Below, in pieces: positions 22,716 to 30,214 of a stretch of 64,000 bases of DNA (positions are counted from its first letter, which is position 1; each line of letters starts with the position of its first letter). The stretch spans positions 124,001-188,000 of the forward strand of contig NZ_KB903367.1 in assembly GCF_000379665.1 (NCBI RefSeq). The letters run 5' to 3'. The stretch is from Butyricimonas synergistica DSM 23225. Its GTDB lineage: Bacteria > Bacteroidota > Bacteroidia > Bacteroidales > Marinifilaceae. Position numbers and translations under genes: made by a program. The notes beneath the pieces are model-generated. The model made no database searches. It was not told where the DNA came from and worked only from the letters and a program-made list of their open reading frames with translations.

Positions 22716-23852
22716 ATGGATAAGAGAGAGCGATTTGATGATATTTTCCGGGAAAGGCTGTACGATGTGGAATATAGCCCGACGGAAGTTGCTTGGGAAG
22801 GAATTTCCGCCCGGCTTCCTCGTCGTCGGCTTGTTCATGGATGGATACGTCGTGTCGCTGCCGTGGTCGCTTTATTCTTGTTGGCGGTAGGGGGTGTGTT
22901 ATTTTGGTGGTACACGGATGAAGATGATATAGCTGGTCTTGCTGCGGTACAAAAGAGTAATTCAATACCTCTATTCTCAATACCTGATGCCAAATTATAC
23001 GTGGCACCTTTAAGCGTGAGCGAGTTACCTTCTTATGTGCTCGGGAAAGAAGTTTTATCGAAACAATTTGTGCAGGAATGTACTATCACATCGCTTGATA
23101 GCACCTTGTATTTGTCACCTCGTGAAGAGGAAAAATCCTTTATTTCGTTAGTTAGTCATGTTAATGCCCCTTTGGTAAAGAAGTCACCTCGGAAATGGCG
23201 TATTGGCGTGGGCAGTGGGAATATGGGATTAGCAGGAGTTTCTCTAAATAATGGTGGTGATATGGCAGCGATGGATAACGTATGGAATGATAATTCCAAT
23301 CCGAATGATGAAGATGAGCCCCTTTTATCCCGGGCAACTTCGACTCCTAGTTATTTGCCGGAGAGAACTACCCGGGTAAAACATTCCATGCCTATTTCGT
23401 TCGGGGTATCTTTGTCTTACCCGATAAACGAACGTTGGAGTTTTCAAACCGGATTGACATATACATACTTGCGTTCCAAATGGAAATATGTATCGAGCGA
23501 TCGGGTTGTTCAGAAACAATCATTGCATTTCTTGGGCATGCCGGTTTCTGTGAATTATCGATTAACCAATTGGTCCCGTCCATATTGTTATTTTAATGCG
23601 GGAATACTGGCAGAGGTGAACCTTGCCGGAAAACTTAAAAACTCGTACGGGTACGAACATATTTGTATCCCGGGAGTGCTATGGACGACGTATGCCCGTG
23701 TTGGGGTTGCTTACCCGCTTATCCGTTTTGTTTCGGTATATGCGGAAGGAGGAATTTGTTACTATTTCGATTACAAGGGAACTGTTGAAACGAAGCGTTC
23801 TGAAAATGCTTTCAATTTTACGGGACAGCTGGGATTACGATTGAACTTTTAA
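22716..23852 (+). CDS. Single-pass membrane protein with C-terminal outer-membrane-type beta-barrel; possible anti-sigma factor
   Basis: This 378-residue protein has three parts. Residues 1-46 are cytosolic, charged and Arg-rich (RERFDDIFRERLYDVEYSPT), and residues 47-68 are a strong transmembrane helix. A linker of about 130 residues follows, and from about 215 on there are alternating beta strands ending LRLNF with the C-terminal Phe typical of outer-membrane barrels. The barrel resembles PorT-type eight-stranded proteins. The linker is low-complexity and Asn/Asp-rich. It follows the ECF sigma gene by 2 nt. One chain would link cytosol and outer membrane, and could pass an envelope signal to the sigma factor. 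That role is inferred. Confidence 0.75.
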   Translation: MDKRERFDDIFRERLYDVEYSPTEVAWEGISARLPRRRLVHGWIRRVAAVVALFLLAVGGVLFWWYTDEDDIAGLAAVQKSNSIPLFSIPDAKLYVAPLSVSELPSYVLGKEVLSKQFVQECTITSLDSTLYLSPREEEKSFISLVSHVNAPLVKKSPRKWRIGVGSGNMGLAGVSLNNGGDMAAMDNVWNDNSNPNDEDEPLLSRATSTPSYLPERTTRVKHSMPISFGVSLSYPINERWSFQTGLTYTYLRSKWKYVSSDRVVQKQSLHFLGMPVSVNYRLTNWSRPYCYFNAGILAEVNLAGKLKNSYGYEHICIPGVLWTTYARVGVAYPLIRFVSVYAEGGICYYFDYKGTVETKRSENAFNFTGQLGLRLNF

Positions 23853-23869
23853 TATAAAAATAAAAGGAT

Positions 23870-24394
23870 ATGGAATTATCAAAGAATTATTGGAGTAAAA
23901 GTTGGGGTTGGTTGCTTTCTTCTTTTCTGGTAGTGCTTGGCTTTACAGCTTGTGATGATGACACGGGAGGAGAGTGTATGTATGGAAGTCCGACAACAAC
24001 CTTTTCAATTAAAGGAAAAGTACAAAACGAGGTTGGACAAGCTTTGTCCGGAGTTCGGGTGGTTATCCCTAAGTGTGAATTTTATCAAGTTGCCACGGAG
24101 AATTTTATTCCTGATCAACCTATCATGACTGTGGAAATTCGGGATACCTTGTACACGGACAGAGAAGGTCATTTTGAACGTGTGTTTTATGATTTTCCCG
24201 CGGATACAGTTCGCTACGAGATGCAATTTTACGATATCACCCCACAACCGGGTATCCCTCCATATGAACCGGATACATTAAAAGTTACTTTCTTGCGTGG
24301 AGATTTGAAGACAAGTAAAGATGATGGGGAGTGGTATCGTGGACATGCGGAAAAGGAAATCACCGTGGTTTTAAAAGAGAAAAAAGATGAGTAA
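23870..24394 (+). CDS. Radical SAM-associated putative lipoprotein
   Basis: This 174-residue lipoprotein has a signal sequence ending LVVLGFTAC, with the lipobox Cys at residue 28 followed by DDDTGGE. The segment CMYGSPTTTFSIKGKVQNEV starts a carboxypeptidase-regulatory-like beta-sandwich (GQALSGVRVVIP, TDREGHFERVFYDFP). This combination matches the family I know as the radical SAM-associated lipoprotein (TIGR04134-like), always next to a SPASM radical SAM enzyme. The adjacent enzyme gene overlaps its 3' end by 8 nt. The second Cys, in ECMYG, and a third in IPKCEF are candidate modification sites. The acceptor of any modification is unproven. Confidence 0.8.
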   Translation: MELSKNYWSKSWGWLLSSFLVVLGFTACDDDTGGECMYGSPTTTFSIKGKVQNEVGQALSGVRVVIPKCEFYQVATENFIPDQPIMTVEIRDTLYTDREGHFERVFYDFPADTVRYEMQFYDITPQPGIPPYEPDTLKVTFLRGDLKTSKDDGEWYRGHAEKEITVVLKEKKDE

Positions 24395-25466
24395 TAAACC
24401 GGGAATTCGTCAACGTTTGGGATTAGAGGTCTTCCGGGCAAAACGGCAGCAACAAAAAGAGGCGCATGAACTGCGTACATTATTTTGGGAGTGCACGCTG
24501 CGCTGCAATGTTGCTTGTCGTCATTGTGGCAGTGATTGCCGGGCGAGTGTTGAGCAGGCAGATATGCAGAGAGAATATTTCTTGAGGGTGGTCGATTCCA
24601 TTACTCCACACGTGAACCCGCACAAGGTGTTTGTCATATTTACCGGAGGCGAACCTTTGATGCGGGATGATCTGGAAGTTTGCGGGCGTGAATTATACAA
24701 CAGGGAATATCCTTGGGGTATCGTAACCAATGGTCTATACCTTTCCCGTCAACGTTTGGATTCTTTGCTGAAAGCCGGGATGCACTCCATTACGGTCAGC
24801 CTCGACGGATTGGAAGAAGCCCACAATTGGCTTCGTCGCCACCCGAAAAGTTTCCAACAGGCAACGGGGGCAATCCGGATGCTTGCCCGTGAGGAGGAGA
24901 TTATTTGGGATGTGGTGACTTGCGTAAATCAAAACAATATCGACCAATTGCCCGCCTTGCGGGATTATCTCATCGGGATAGGTGTGAGGCGTTGGCGTAT
25001 ATTTACCATATTCCCGGTTGGTCGTGCTGCGGATATTCCCGAGTTACAACTTTCTGACAAACAATTTGTAACGGTATTGGATTTTATCGAATCTACCCGT
25101 CGGGAGAATAAAATACAACTCAACTTCGCTTGCGAAGGATTTCTCGGTCGGTATGAAGCGAAAGTCCGGGATTATTTTTACCATTGTAATGCTGGTATTT
25201 CTGTCGCTTCTGTCCGGGTGGACGGTTCCATCTCGGGATGTCCCAGCATTCGGGCGAATTATAATCAAGGAAATATCTATCAGGATGATTTTATGCAAGT
25301 GTGGAATGAGCGTTTCGCACCTTTTCGTGACAGAGAATGGGCTAGGCAGGGGGAGTGTGCCGATTGCTCCATGTTCCGATATTGTGAAGGAAACGGGATG
25401 CACTTACACGATGAAACAGGTAAACTCCTTGTGTGCCACTTCAACAAGCTAAAGTCCAAAACGTAA
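24387..25466 (+). CDS. Radical SAM/SPASM protein of the rSAM-lipoprotein system
   Basis: The 359-residue enzyme carries the radical SAM cluster motif C40-NVA-C44-RH-C47, flanked by extra cysteines at 36 and 51. VIFTGGEPLMRDDLEVCG is the GGE motif and ITVSLDGLEEAHNWLR is a SAM-binding strand. The C-terminal SPASM-type cysteines lie in YHCNAGISVASVRVDGSISG and CPSIRANYNQGNI, then GECADCSMFRYCEGNG and VCHFNK, for auxiliary iron-sulfur clusters. It is the TIGR04133-type partner of the lipoprotein just upstream. Start and stop overlap by 8 nt, so synthesis is coupled. The likely role is post-translational modification of a peptide or of the lipoprotein before export. The reaction is not known. Confidence 0.85.
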   Translation: MSNKPGIRQRLGLEVFRAKRQQQKEAHELRTLFWECTLRCNVACRHCGSDCRASVEQADMQREYFLRVVDSITPHVNPHKVFVIFTGGEPLMRDDLEVCGRELYNREYPWGIVTNGLYLSRQRLDSLLKAGMHSITVSLDGLEEAHNWLRRHPKSFQQATGAIRMLAREEEIIWDVVTCVNQNNIDQLPALRDYLIGIGVRRWRIFTIFPVGRAADIPELQLSDKQFVTVLDFIESTRRENKIQLNFACEGFLGRYEAKVRDYFYHCNAGISVASVRVDGSISGCPSIRANYNQGNIYQDDFMQVWNERFAPFRDREWARQGECADCSMFRYCEGNGMHLHDETGKLLVCHFNKLKSKT

Positions 25467-25525
25467 ATGACTAATCGAAAATAAGAACACGGGCAAAATG
25501 TACAAATCCGGAAGCCATGAAACGG

Positions 25526-26113
25526 TTACGCCTTTGTAGTATGATTTGCTTTGCAGAAACAGCCTTCCAAATGGTCGTTCACAAAGCCGGCTGCCTGCAA
25601 AAAAGCGTAGCAGATAGTTGAACCGAAGAACTTGAAGCCTCGTTTTTTCATGTCTTTGCTCATGGCATCCGATTCGGGAGATGTGGCGGGAATTTGGCTC
25701 AAGGTCTTGAAATGGTTGATAATAGGAGGCTGATAGGGAAAGAATGATAAGATGTACTTGTAGAAACTACCGAACTCTTCCTGAATAGCCATAAATAGTT
25801 TTGCGTTATTGATCGTGCTATTGATTTTTAGCCTGTTTTTGACGATTCCATCAAAGTGCATCAACCGTTCGATGTCTTCCGATGTCATTTGCGCTACTTT
25901 CTGCACGTCAAAGTGATGAAAGGCTTCCCGGTATCCTTCCCGTTTTCGGAGGATCGTGATCCAGGCTAATCCGGCTTGAGCACTTTCGAGTACCAAAAAC
26001 TCGAATAGAGCTTTGTCATCGGTAACGAGTTTGCCCCATTCTTCGTCATGGTATTTTATATATAGTTCGTCTGTTCCGCTCCAACCGCAACGTGTATTTA
26101 TGATATCTTGCAT
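25526..26113 (-). CDS. tag: DNA-3-methyladenine glycosylase I
   Basis: This 195-residue base-excision repair enzyme removes 3-methyladenine from alkylated DNA. The family signature begins RCGWSGTDELYIKYHDEEWG, with the zinc-binding Cys, His and the conserved Trp. It is followed by FEFLVLESAQAGLAWITILR (helix-hairpin-helix core with the conserved Glu) and the C-terminal GFKFFGSTICYAFLQAAGFV, then DH and a final CFC zinc ligand region. It is convergent with the radical SAM gene and 19 nt downstream of the DnaJ-domain gene, so probably the last gene of a leftward operon. Confidence 0.95.
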   Translation of the reverse strand: MQDIINTRCGWSGTDELYIKYHDEEWGKLVTDDKALFEFLVLESAQAGLAWITILRKREGYREAFHHFDVQKVAQMTSEDIERLMHFDGIVKNRLKINSTINNAKLFMAIQEEFGSFYKYILSFFPYQPPIINHFKTLSQIPATSPESDAMSKDMKKRGFKFFGSTICYAFLQAAGFVNDHLEGCFCKANHTTKA

Positions 26114-26132
26114 ATTTTCCTAAACTTTCGTC

Positions 26133-26870
26133 TTAATTAATTCCCCTTTGTTTTTTGATCTTCTCGTAAGCCTCGTTGATTGCCATAAATTTCTTCTCGG
26201 CGGCTTTGCGAATATCTTCTCCCATGTAGCCAACTTTGTCCGGGTGGTTCTCGATAGCCATTTTCCGGTATGCTTTTTTCACCTCTTCATTCGTGGCGGA
26301 AGCCGGTATGCCCAAAATTTGGTAAGCCGAACCCGAATCGTCATAATACATTGCTTTGACGGATTGGTACGTGTTCGAGTCTATTCCCAGGAGATTGGCA
26401 ATCCTGTCCAGCAAGGCTATTTCGTGGTTACACACGTTGCCATCGGCTTTTGCTAGCCCGAACAGGAAATAAAGTAATTGCGTGCGGGAATAAATATTCA
26501 TGTTCATGCGTATTTGCATGGCGACTTGCTCGATGGAGATTTCTTTATTCAACAAGTCTTTGATGATGGCAAGGGCTTCCCGTTCACCTTCTTCCCCGAA
26601 ATTATCCCTGAAAAATCGTTTCACGTACTCCAGTTCACCCTTTGTCACTTTCCCATCCGCTTTCATGAGGGCAGTTGCCAGTATCACGAGGCTGACAAGA
26701 AAATCTCCCCTGCCTGTCGGGCGGGATGCGGGGTCTTGTGACGTTTGTTGATTTGTGATAACGGTGGCGGAATCAAAAAAAGAGCCGATCCAAAAGCCCA
26801 GTAGTGCGCCGATGGGACCTCCCATCACGAAACCTAATCCGCCGCCTATCCATTTTCCGTATTTTGCCAT
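26133..26870 (-). CDS. TerB-DnaJ domain membrane co-chaperone (DjlA-like)
   Basis: The 245-residue protein has three parts. The N-terminus is glycine-rich and hydrophobic ([20 protein letters not shown]) and is probably a short membrane anchor. A TerB-like helical domain spans about residues 55-165 ([20 protein letters not shown] and [20 protein letters not shown]). The C-terminal J domain reads [20 protein letters not shown], with the diagnostic HPD in ENHPDKVGY. The J domain stimulates Hsp70 (DnaK) ATPase, so it is a membrane-bound DnaK partner. It lies 6 nt after coaE in the same direction. Confidence 0.9.
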   Translation of the reverse strand: MAKYGKWIGGGLGFVMGGPIGALLGFWIGSFFDSATVITNQQTSQDPASRPTGRGDFLVSLVILATALMKADGKVTKGELEYVKRFFRDNFGEEGEREALAIIKDLLNKEISIEQVAMQIRMNMNIYSRTQLLYFLFGLAKADGNVCNHEIALLDRIANLLGIDSNTYQSVKAMYYDDSGSAYQILGIPASATNEEVKKAYRKMAIENHPDKVGYMGEDIRKAAEKKFMAINEAYEKIKKQRGIN

Positions 26871-26876
26871 AATGTG

Positions 26877-27473
26877 TTATCTATTTTTATTCAGGTTGTT
26901 TAGTTGATGAATGATCGCCAAAATCTGTTTTACGATTTGATCGTCATCGTTGTTGTAAATCACGAAATCCGATTTCGACAATTTCTCGCTATCCGGCATT
27001 TGATTGTTGATACGTTCAATTACTTTCTCCCGTTTCGTGGCATCTCGCTCTACCACTCGTTTGATGCGGGTTTCCATGTCCGCGGAAATTGAAATGATGT
27101 AATCAAACAGCCCTTCGAGCTTTGATTCAAAAAGGATTGCCGATTCAAAAAATAGAATGTCCTTCTTTTGTTCCCTGCACCACTCAAGAAAATCTTGGGT
27201 GACAGCCGGGTGAACAATTCGGTTTACTTCCGTGATCGCGTTTTTATCGTTAAAGATGATGGAAGCGAGTCGTTGCCTGTTTAGCCTGCCTCCCGGTAAA
27301 TAAATCTCATCCCCGAAATATGACGTTAAAGCTTCTCGAACCTCCAAATCCCAATTCATCAGCCATGCTGCCCTTAGGTCGCTGATATACACGGGGTATC
27401 CCAATATTTCAATAATCTTGGCGATGGTTGATTTTCCGCTGCCGATGCCTCCTGTCAGTCCGATTTTAAGCAT
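26877..27473 (-). CDS. coaE: Dephospho-CoA kinase
   Basis: This enzyme carries out the last step of coenzyme A synthesis, ATP-dependent phosphorylation of the 3'-hydroxyl of dephospho-CoA. The 198-residue P-loop protein has the motif LTGGIGSGKSTIAKI. Other family segments are YISDLRAAWLM (the DxxA substrate region), LNRQRLASIIFNDKNAI, VNRIVHPAVTQDFLEW and the lid RVVERDATKREKVIERI. It lies 4 nt downstream of the YbbR-like gene, an arrangement (yajC-ybbR-coaE) familiar in Bacteroidales. Confidence 0.95.
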   Translation of the reverse strand: MLKIGLTGGIGSGKSTIAKIIEILGYPVYISDLRAAWLMNWDLEVREALTSYFGDEIYLPGGRLNRQRLASIIFNDKNAITEVNRIVHPAVTQDFLEWCREQKKDILFFESAILFESKLEGLFDYIISISADMETRIKRVVERDATKREKVIERINNQMPDSEKLSKSDFVIYNNDDDQIVKQILAIIHQLNNLNKNR

Positions 27474-27477
27474 GGTC

Positions 27478-28467
27478 TTATTTTTTCTTTTCGATTAAGT
27501 ATTCAACCGATTCGGGCATAAGTACTAAAGACTTGATGTGTGCGGGTTGTTTATCCACGGTCACCTTGAGTGCAGCCGGGTTGTTAGCGATTTGCGTGTA
27601 ATCCACCGAAAACGAGAAGTTTGTGTCGGAAATCGACTCGTAACGGCTTAGACCGACGTCAAAAGTGAAGTCGATGTTTTGAGGAAACAAACGAATCAAT
27701 AACGAGTCCGGCAGATTCTTCACGTGAATAGTGCTTTTCTTCTTTGCTTCCGTGAAACGTTCTATTTCAATTTTTACCTTTGCGCCGTTTTCGGAGATTT
27801 GTGTCCCGGGAATTTCTTCAAAAGAAACGTTTTTGGTCACATCCTTCGACAGTTCTTTTAACTTTAACGGAGAGGTATAAACTCCTTTCAGTGTGTCAAG
27901 AATAGACGCGGGACCGCTGATCTCCACTTCGTTGGGAATCACTGAAATATTGTTTTTTAGCATATACTGCCGTTTCAGCGTGTAGTCGACTTGCGGGATC
28001 ACGGGTACTTTCTTGCTTCCGAATTGTGAAAACTTGAACGTGATCGTTTCCGGTTTTACTTTTATCAACTTGATATCGGAATTTAATTGCGAGGCGATAC
28101 GTTCTTTTATATCTTCCGTGTTAATCGTGTATTCCAGTAAATCTTTTTTGTCGACAAGCGAACTCACGTTGACCACGATGGGCAAAAAAGATGTACCTAT
28201 GCTATAACGCAATAAAGTGAAACCGTGTGCTTTTACCTCCAACGTCATTTCCTTGGGAGGTTCGGAAACCAATAGTTTTCCCTTGGGAAGGTCGGCGTAT
28301 CTTATCGGGTAGGTAAGTTCTGTCGAGTACTCTTTGTTCAAGGTATTCAAGAACCATAAAATCGTGGCAATAACAAGGCATACCCCGTAAGTAATCACGT
28401 TGCGTTTTATATGCAACTCGTGATGGGATTTGAAAAAGCCGATAATCTTATCAATAATACCACGCAT
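27478..28467 (-). CDS. YbbR-like domain protein
   Basis: The 329-residue protein has a cytosolic N-terminal stretch of about 22 residues and one transmembrane helix (VITYGVCLVIATILWFL). It continues with an extracytoplasmic chain containing YbbR-type beta repeats, for example PKEMTLEVKAHGFTLLRY and PNEVEISGPASILDTLKGVY, the latter holding the typical 'V.GP...ID...V.' pattern. In Firmicutes the homologue CdaR regulates the c-di-AMP cyclase CdaA. A cyclase is not nearby here, so that role is only suggestive. It is coupled to coaE (4-nt gap) and follows yajC after an 80-nt gap holding a hairpin. Confidence 0.85.
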   Translation of the reverse strand: MRGIIDKIIGFFKSHHELHIKRNVITYGVCLVIATILWFLNTLNKEYSTELTYPIRYADLPKGKLLVSEPPKEMTLEVKAHGFTLLRYSIGTSFLPIVVNVSSLVDKKDLLEYTINTEDIKERIASQLNSDIKLIKVKPETITFKFSQFGSKKVPVIPQVDYTLKRQYMLKNNISVIPNEVEISGPASILDTLKGVYTSPLKLKELSKDVTKNVSFEEIPGTQISENGAKVKIEIERFTEAKKKSTIHVKNLPDSLLIRLFPQNIDFTFDVGLSRYESISDTNFSFSVDYTQIANNPAALKVTVDKQPAHIKSLVLMPESVEYLIEKKK

Positions 28468-28481
28468 ACTTAATTATTGTT

Positions 28482-28537
28482 GCAGGTTACAGGTTGCAAG
28501 TTACAAGTTGTGGTTTTTACTTGAACTTGTAACTTGC
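28482..28537. repeat. CAAGTTA heptamer repeat forming a 14-bp hairpin
   Basis: Tandem CAGGTTA/CAAGTTA units precede a perfect inverted repeat, GCAAGTTACAAGTT at 28496-28509 and its complement at 28524-28537. It fills the gap between yajC and the ybbR-like gene. A fragment of the same unit recurs at about 34146-34160. Confidence 0.75.
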
Positions 28538-28546
28538 ATAATCGTA

Positions 28547-28870
28547 TTATTTAGCGACCGGAACGTCCGTCATGTCTTTTATGATGGCTTCCTTGCTTAC
28601 TTTTAATCTGGCTTGGCTTTCTACTTCAATAATCACGGTGAAATCGCTGATCTCCACGATCTTCCCGAAGATGCCTCCGGTAGTCATGATCTTGTCGCCT
28701 TTCTTCAATTCATCCCGGTATTTTTTTAATTCTTTTTGTCTTTTCATTTGCGGTCTAATCATAAAGAACCAGAAAACAACCACGATAAGAATCAGAAAAA
28801 TGATTTGCATACTTGCGCCACCACCTTGTGCGCCTGTTTGTTGTAGTGTCAGCATAAAAATTGTGTTCAT
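28547..28870 (-). CDS. yajC: Preprotein translocase subunit YajC
   Basis: The 107-residue single-pass inner-membrane protein accompanies SecDF in the Sec translocon. After a Gly/Gln-rich start comes the helix IIFLILIVVVFWFFMIRPQM, with the characteristic FFMIRPQ motif. The cytosolic domain has KGDKIMTTGGIFGKIVEISD, the family 'GD.V.T.GGI.G.V' signature. A TATCTTTG box at 28941-28948 on the minus strand, inside the preceding gene, could give it its own promoter. secDF and nusB are not in the window. Confidence 0.94.
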   Translation of the reverse strand: MNTIFMLTLQQTGAQGGGASMQIIFLILIVVVFWFFMIRPQMKRQKELKKYRDELKKGDKIMTTGGIFGKIVEISDFTVIIEVESQARLKVSKEAIIKDMTDVPVAK

Positions 28871-28881
28871 AAATCTACTTT

Positions 28882-29337
28882 TTATTGAGTTTTTATATTT
28901 GCAATTATTTTTAGTTCCACGACCTTTTCAGGAACGTTTGCAAAGATATTAATAACTTTGTATTGTTTACCATATCTGCCCGAAGAGTTGAATTCAACTT
29001 CAATTTTTCCTTCGCCTCCCGGCGGAATAGGTTTCTTGTCGTATTTCGGGGTGGTACAGCCGCAACTACTTTCGATATTCTGAATCACGAGGCTTTTTTT
29101 ACCCGTGTTTTTGAAATGGAACGTGTGCGTGACGATTTCGCCTTCCGCCAAGTCTCCGAAATTAAAAGACTTGTCTTTTATCTCGAATTTAGCCCTGGTG
29201 GTCGAGTCATTCGTGATGGTCTGATCACTTGTCGGATTCACGTTTTGTTGTTTCTCTTTTGCTTTGTTTTCACAGGAGCAGAGCAACAAAACGATACCCG
29301 AAAACACGTAAAATATTCTTTTCAGCATATTTCCCAT
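28882..29337 (-). CDS. DUF1573 domain-containing lipoprotein
   Basis: The 151-residue protein has a lipoprotein signal (FYVFSGIVLLLCSCENK) followed by a single Ig/ASPM-like beta-sandwich. The signature is FNFGDLAEGEIVTHTFHFKN, then ESSCGCTTPKYDKKPIPPGG with the paired cysteines typical of DUF1573, and VEFNSSGRYGKQYKVINI. Many Bacteroidota carry several copies, and their function is unknown. A second in-frame ATG three codons later (MLKRIF) is also a plausible start. It precedes yajC by 11 nt in a leftward operon. Confidence 0.9.
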   Translation of the reverse strand: MGNMLKRIFYVFSGIVLLLCSCENKAKEKQQNVNPTSDQTITNDSTTRAKFEIKDKSFNFGDLAEGEIVTHTFHFKNTGKKSLVIQNIESSCGCTTPKYDKKPIPPGGEGKIEVEFNSSGRYGKQYKVINIFANVPEKVVELKIIANIKTQ

Positions 29338-29364
29338 TTTGCCGACGAAAGTACTATATAATTA

Positions 29365-30138
29365 TTAAAAAATGAGGTGCTTCATTGAATAATTTTTCTC
29401 TTGAATGCTTTTCATCGTTTCTATTCCGATATCGAGGTGTTCCCGCACGAAGTTTTGGGTGACCACCTTGTCTGATGCCGTTGTCTTTATCCCGTCCGAG
29501 ATCATGGGTTGGTCCGAGATCAGGAGCAATGCCCCTGTTGGGATACGGTTGGCGAACCCCACGGTGAAGATCGTGGCGGTCTCCATGTCTATCGCTAAAG
29601 CCCGGGTACTCACGAGATAATCTTTGAAATGCTCGTCAAATTCCCACACTCTTCGGTTCGTGGTATAAATAACTCCCGTGTAGTATTGTCTGCCGTGCTG
29701 TGTGATGGCTTTGGAGCAGGATTTCTGTATGCTGAATGCCGGGAGTGCCGGGATTTCCTGGGGCAGGTAGTCGTTTGACGTGCCTTCGCCTTTGATGGCG
29801 GCGATGGGCAGAACATAGTCGCCCACGTGATGCTTTGTCTTCAGTCCCCCGCATTTCCCGAGAAACAGAACGGCTTCCGGCTCTATCGCCGTGAGTAAAT
29901 CCAGCACCGTGGCGGCGTTAGGGCTTCCCATGCCGAAATTAATCATCGTGATCCCGTCGCACGACACGCTGGGCATATTCTTGTCTTCACCCAAGATGGG
30001 AGCGTTGTATTTTTCCGCGAACAATTCCAGGTAATAGTCGAAATTCGTGAGCAGAATATGCTTCGAGAAATCTTCCAGGGGACGTCCCGTGTAACGAGGT
30101 AACCAGTCATCTACAATATCTTTCTTCGTTTTCATCAA
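29365..30138 (-). CDS. amn: AMP nucleosidase
   Basis: The 257-residue purine phosphorylase-type enzyme would hydrolyse AMP to adenine and ribose 5-phosphate. It is the short bacteroidal form lacking the N-terminal domain of E. coli Amn. Segments are ITMINFGMGSPNAATVLDLL, EAVLFLGKCGGLKTKHHVGD (phosphate/ribose site), YLPQEIPALPAF, ALAIDMETATIFTVGFANRI (the ME motif that binds ribose) and LLLISDQPMISDGIKTT (catalytic Asp). It is divergent from queA, with a 76-nt gap made of TTTTAGTTTTTACC-type low-complexity repeats. Confidence 0.88.
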   Translation of the reverse strand: MMKTKKDIVDDWLPRYTGRPLEDFSKHILLTNFDYYLELFAEKYNAPILGEDKNMPSVSCDGITMINFGMGSPNAATVLDLLTAIEPEAVLFLGKCGGLKTKHHVGDYVLPIAAIKGEGTSNDYLPQEIPALPAFSIQKSCSKAITQHGRQYYTGVIYTTNRRVWEFDEHFKDYLVSTRALAIDMETATIFTVGFANRIPTGALLLISDQPMISDGIKTTASDKVVTQNFVREHLDIGIETMKSIQEKNYSMKHLIF

Positions 30139-30140
30139 AC

Positions 30141-30180
30141 TTTTAGTTTTTGCCTTTTAGTTTTTACCTTTTATCTTTAC
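30141..30180. repeat. TTTTAGTTTTTRCC repeat between amn and queA
   Basis: Two to three imperfect copies of a T-rich unit (CTTTTAGTTTTTGC, CTTTTAGTTTTTAC, CTTTTATCTTTAC) occupy the divergent promoter region of amn and queA. Confidence 0.5.
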
Positions 30181-30214
30181 TTTTGTTGCCTTAAAAGTAA
30201 GATATTATTACCGA

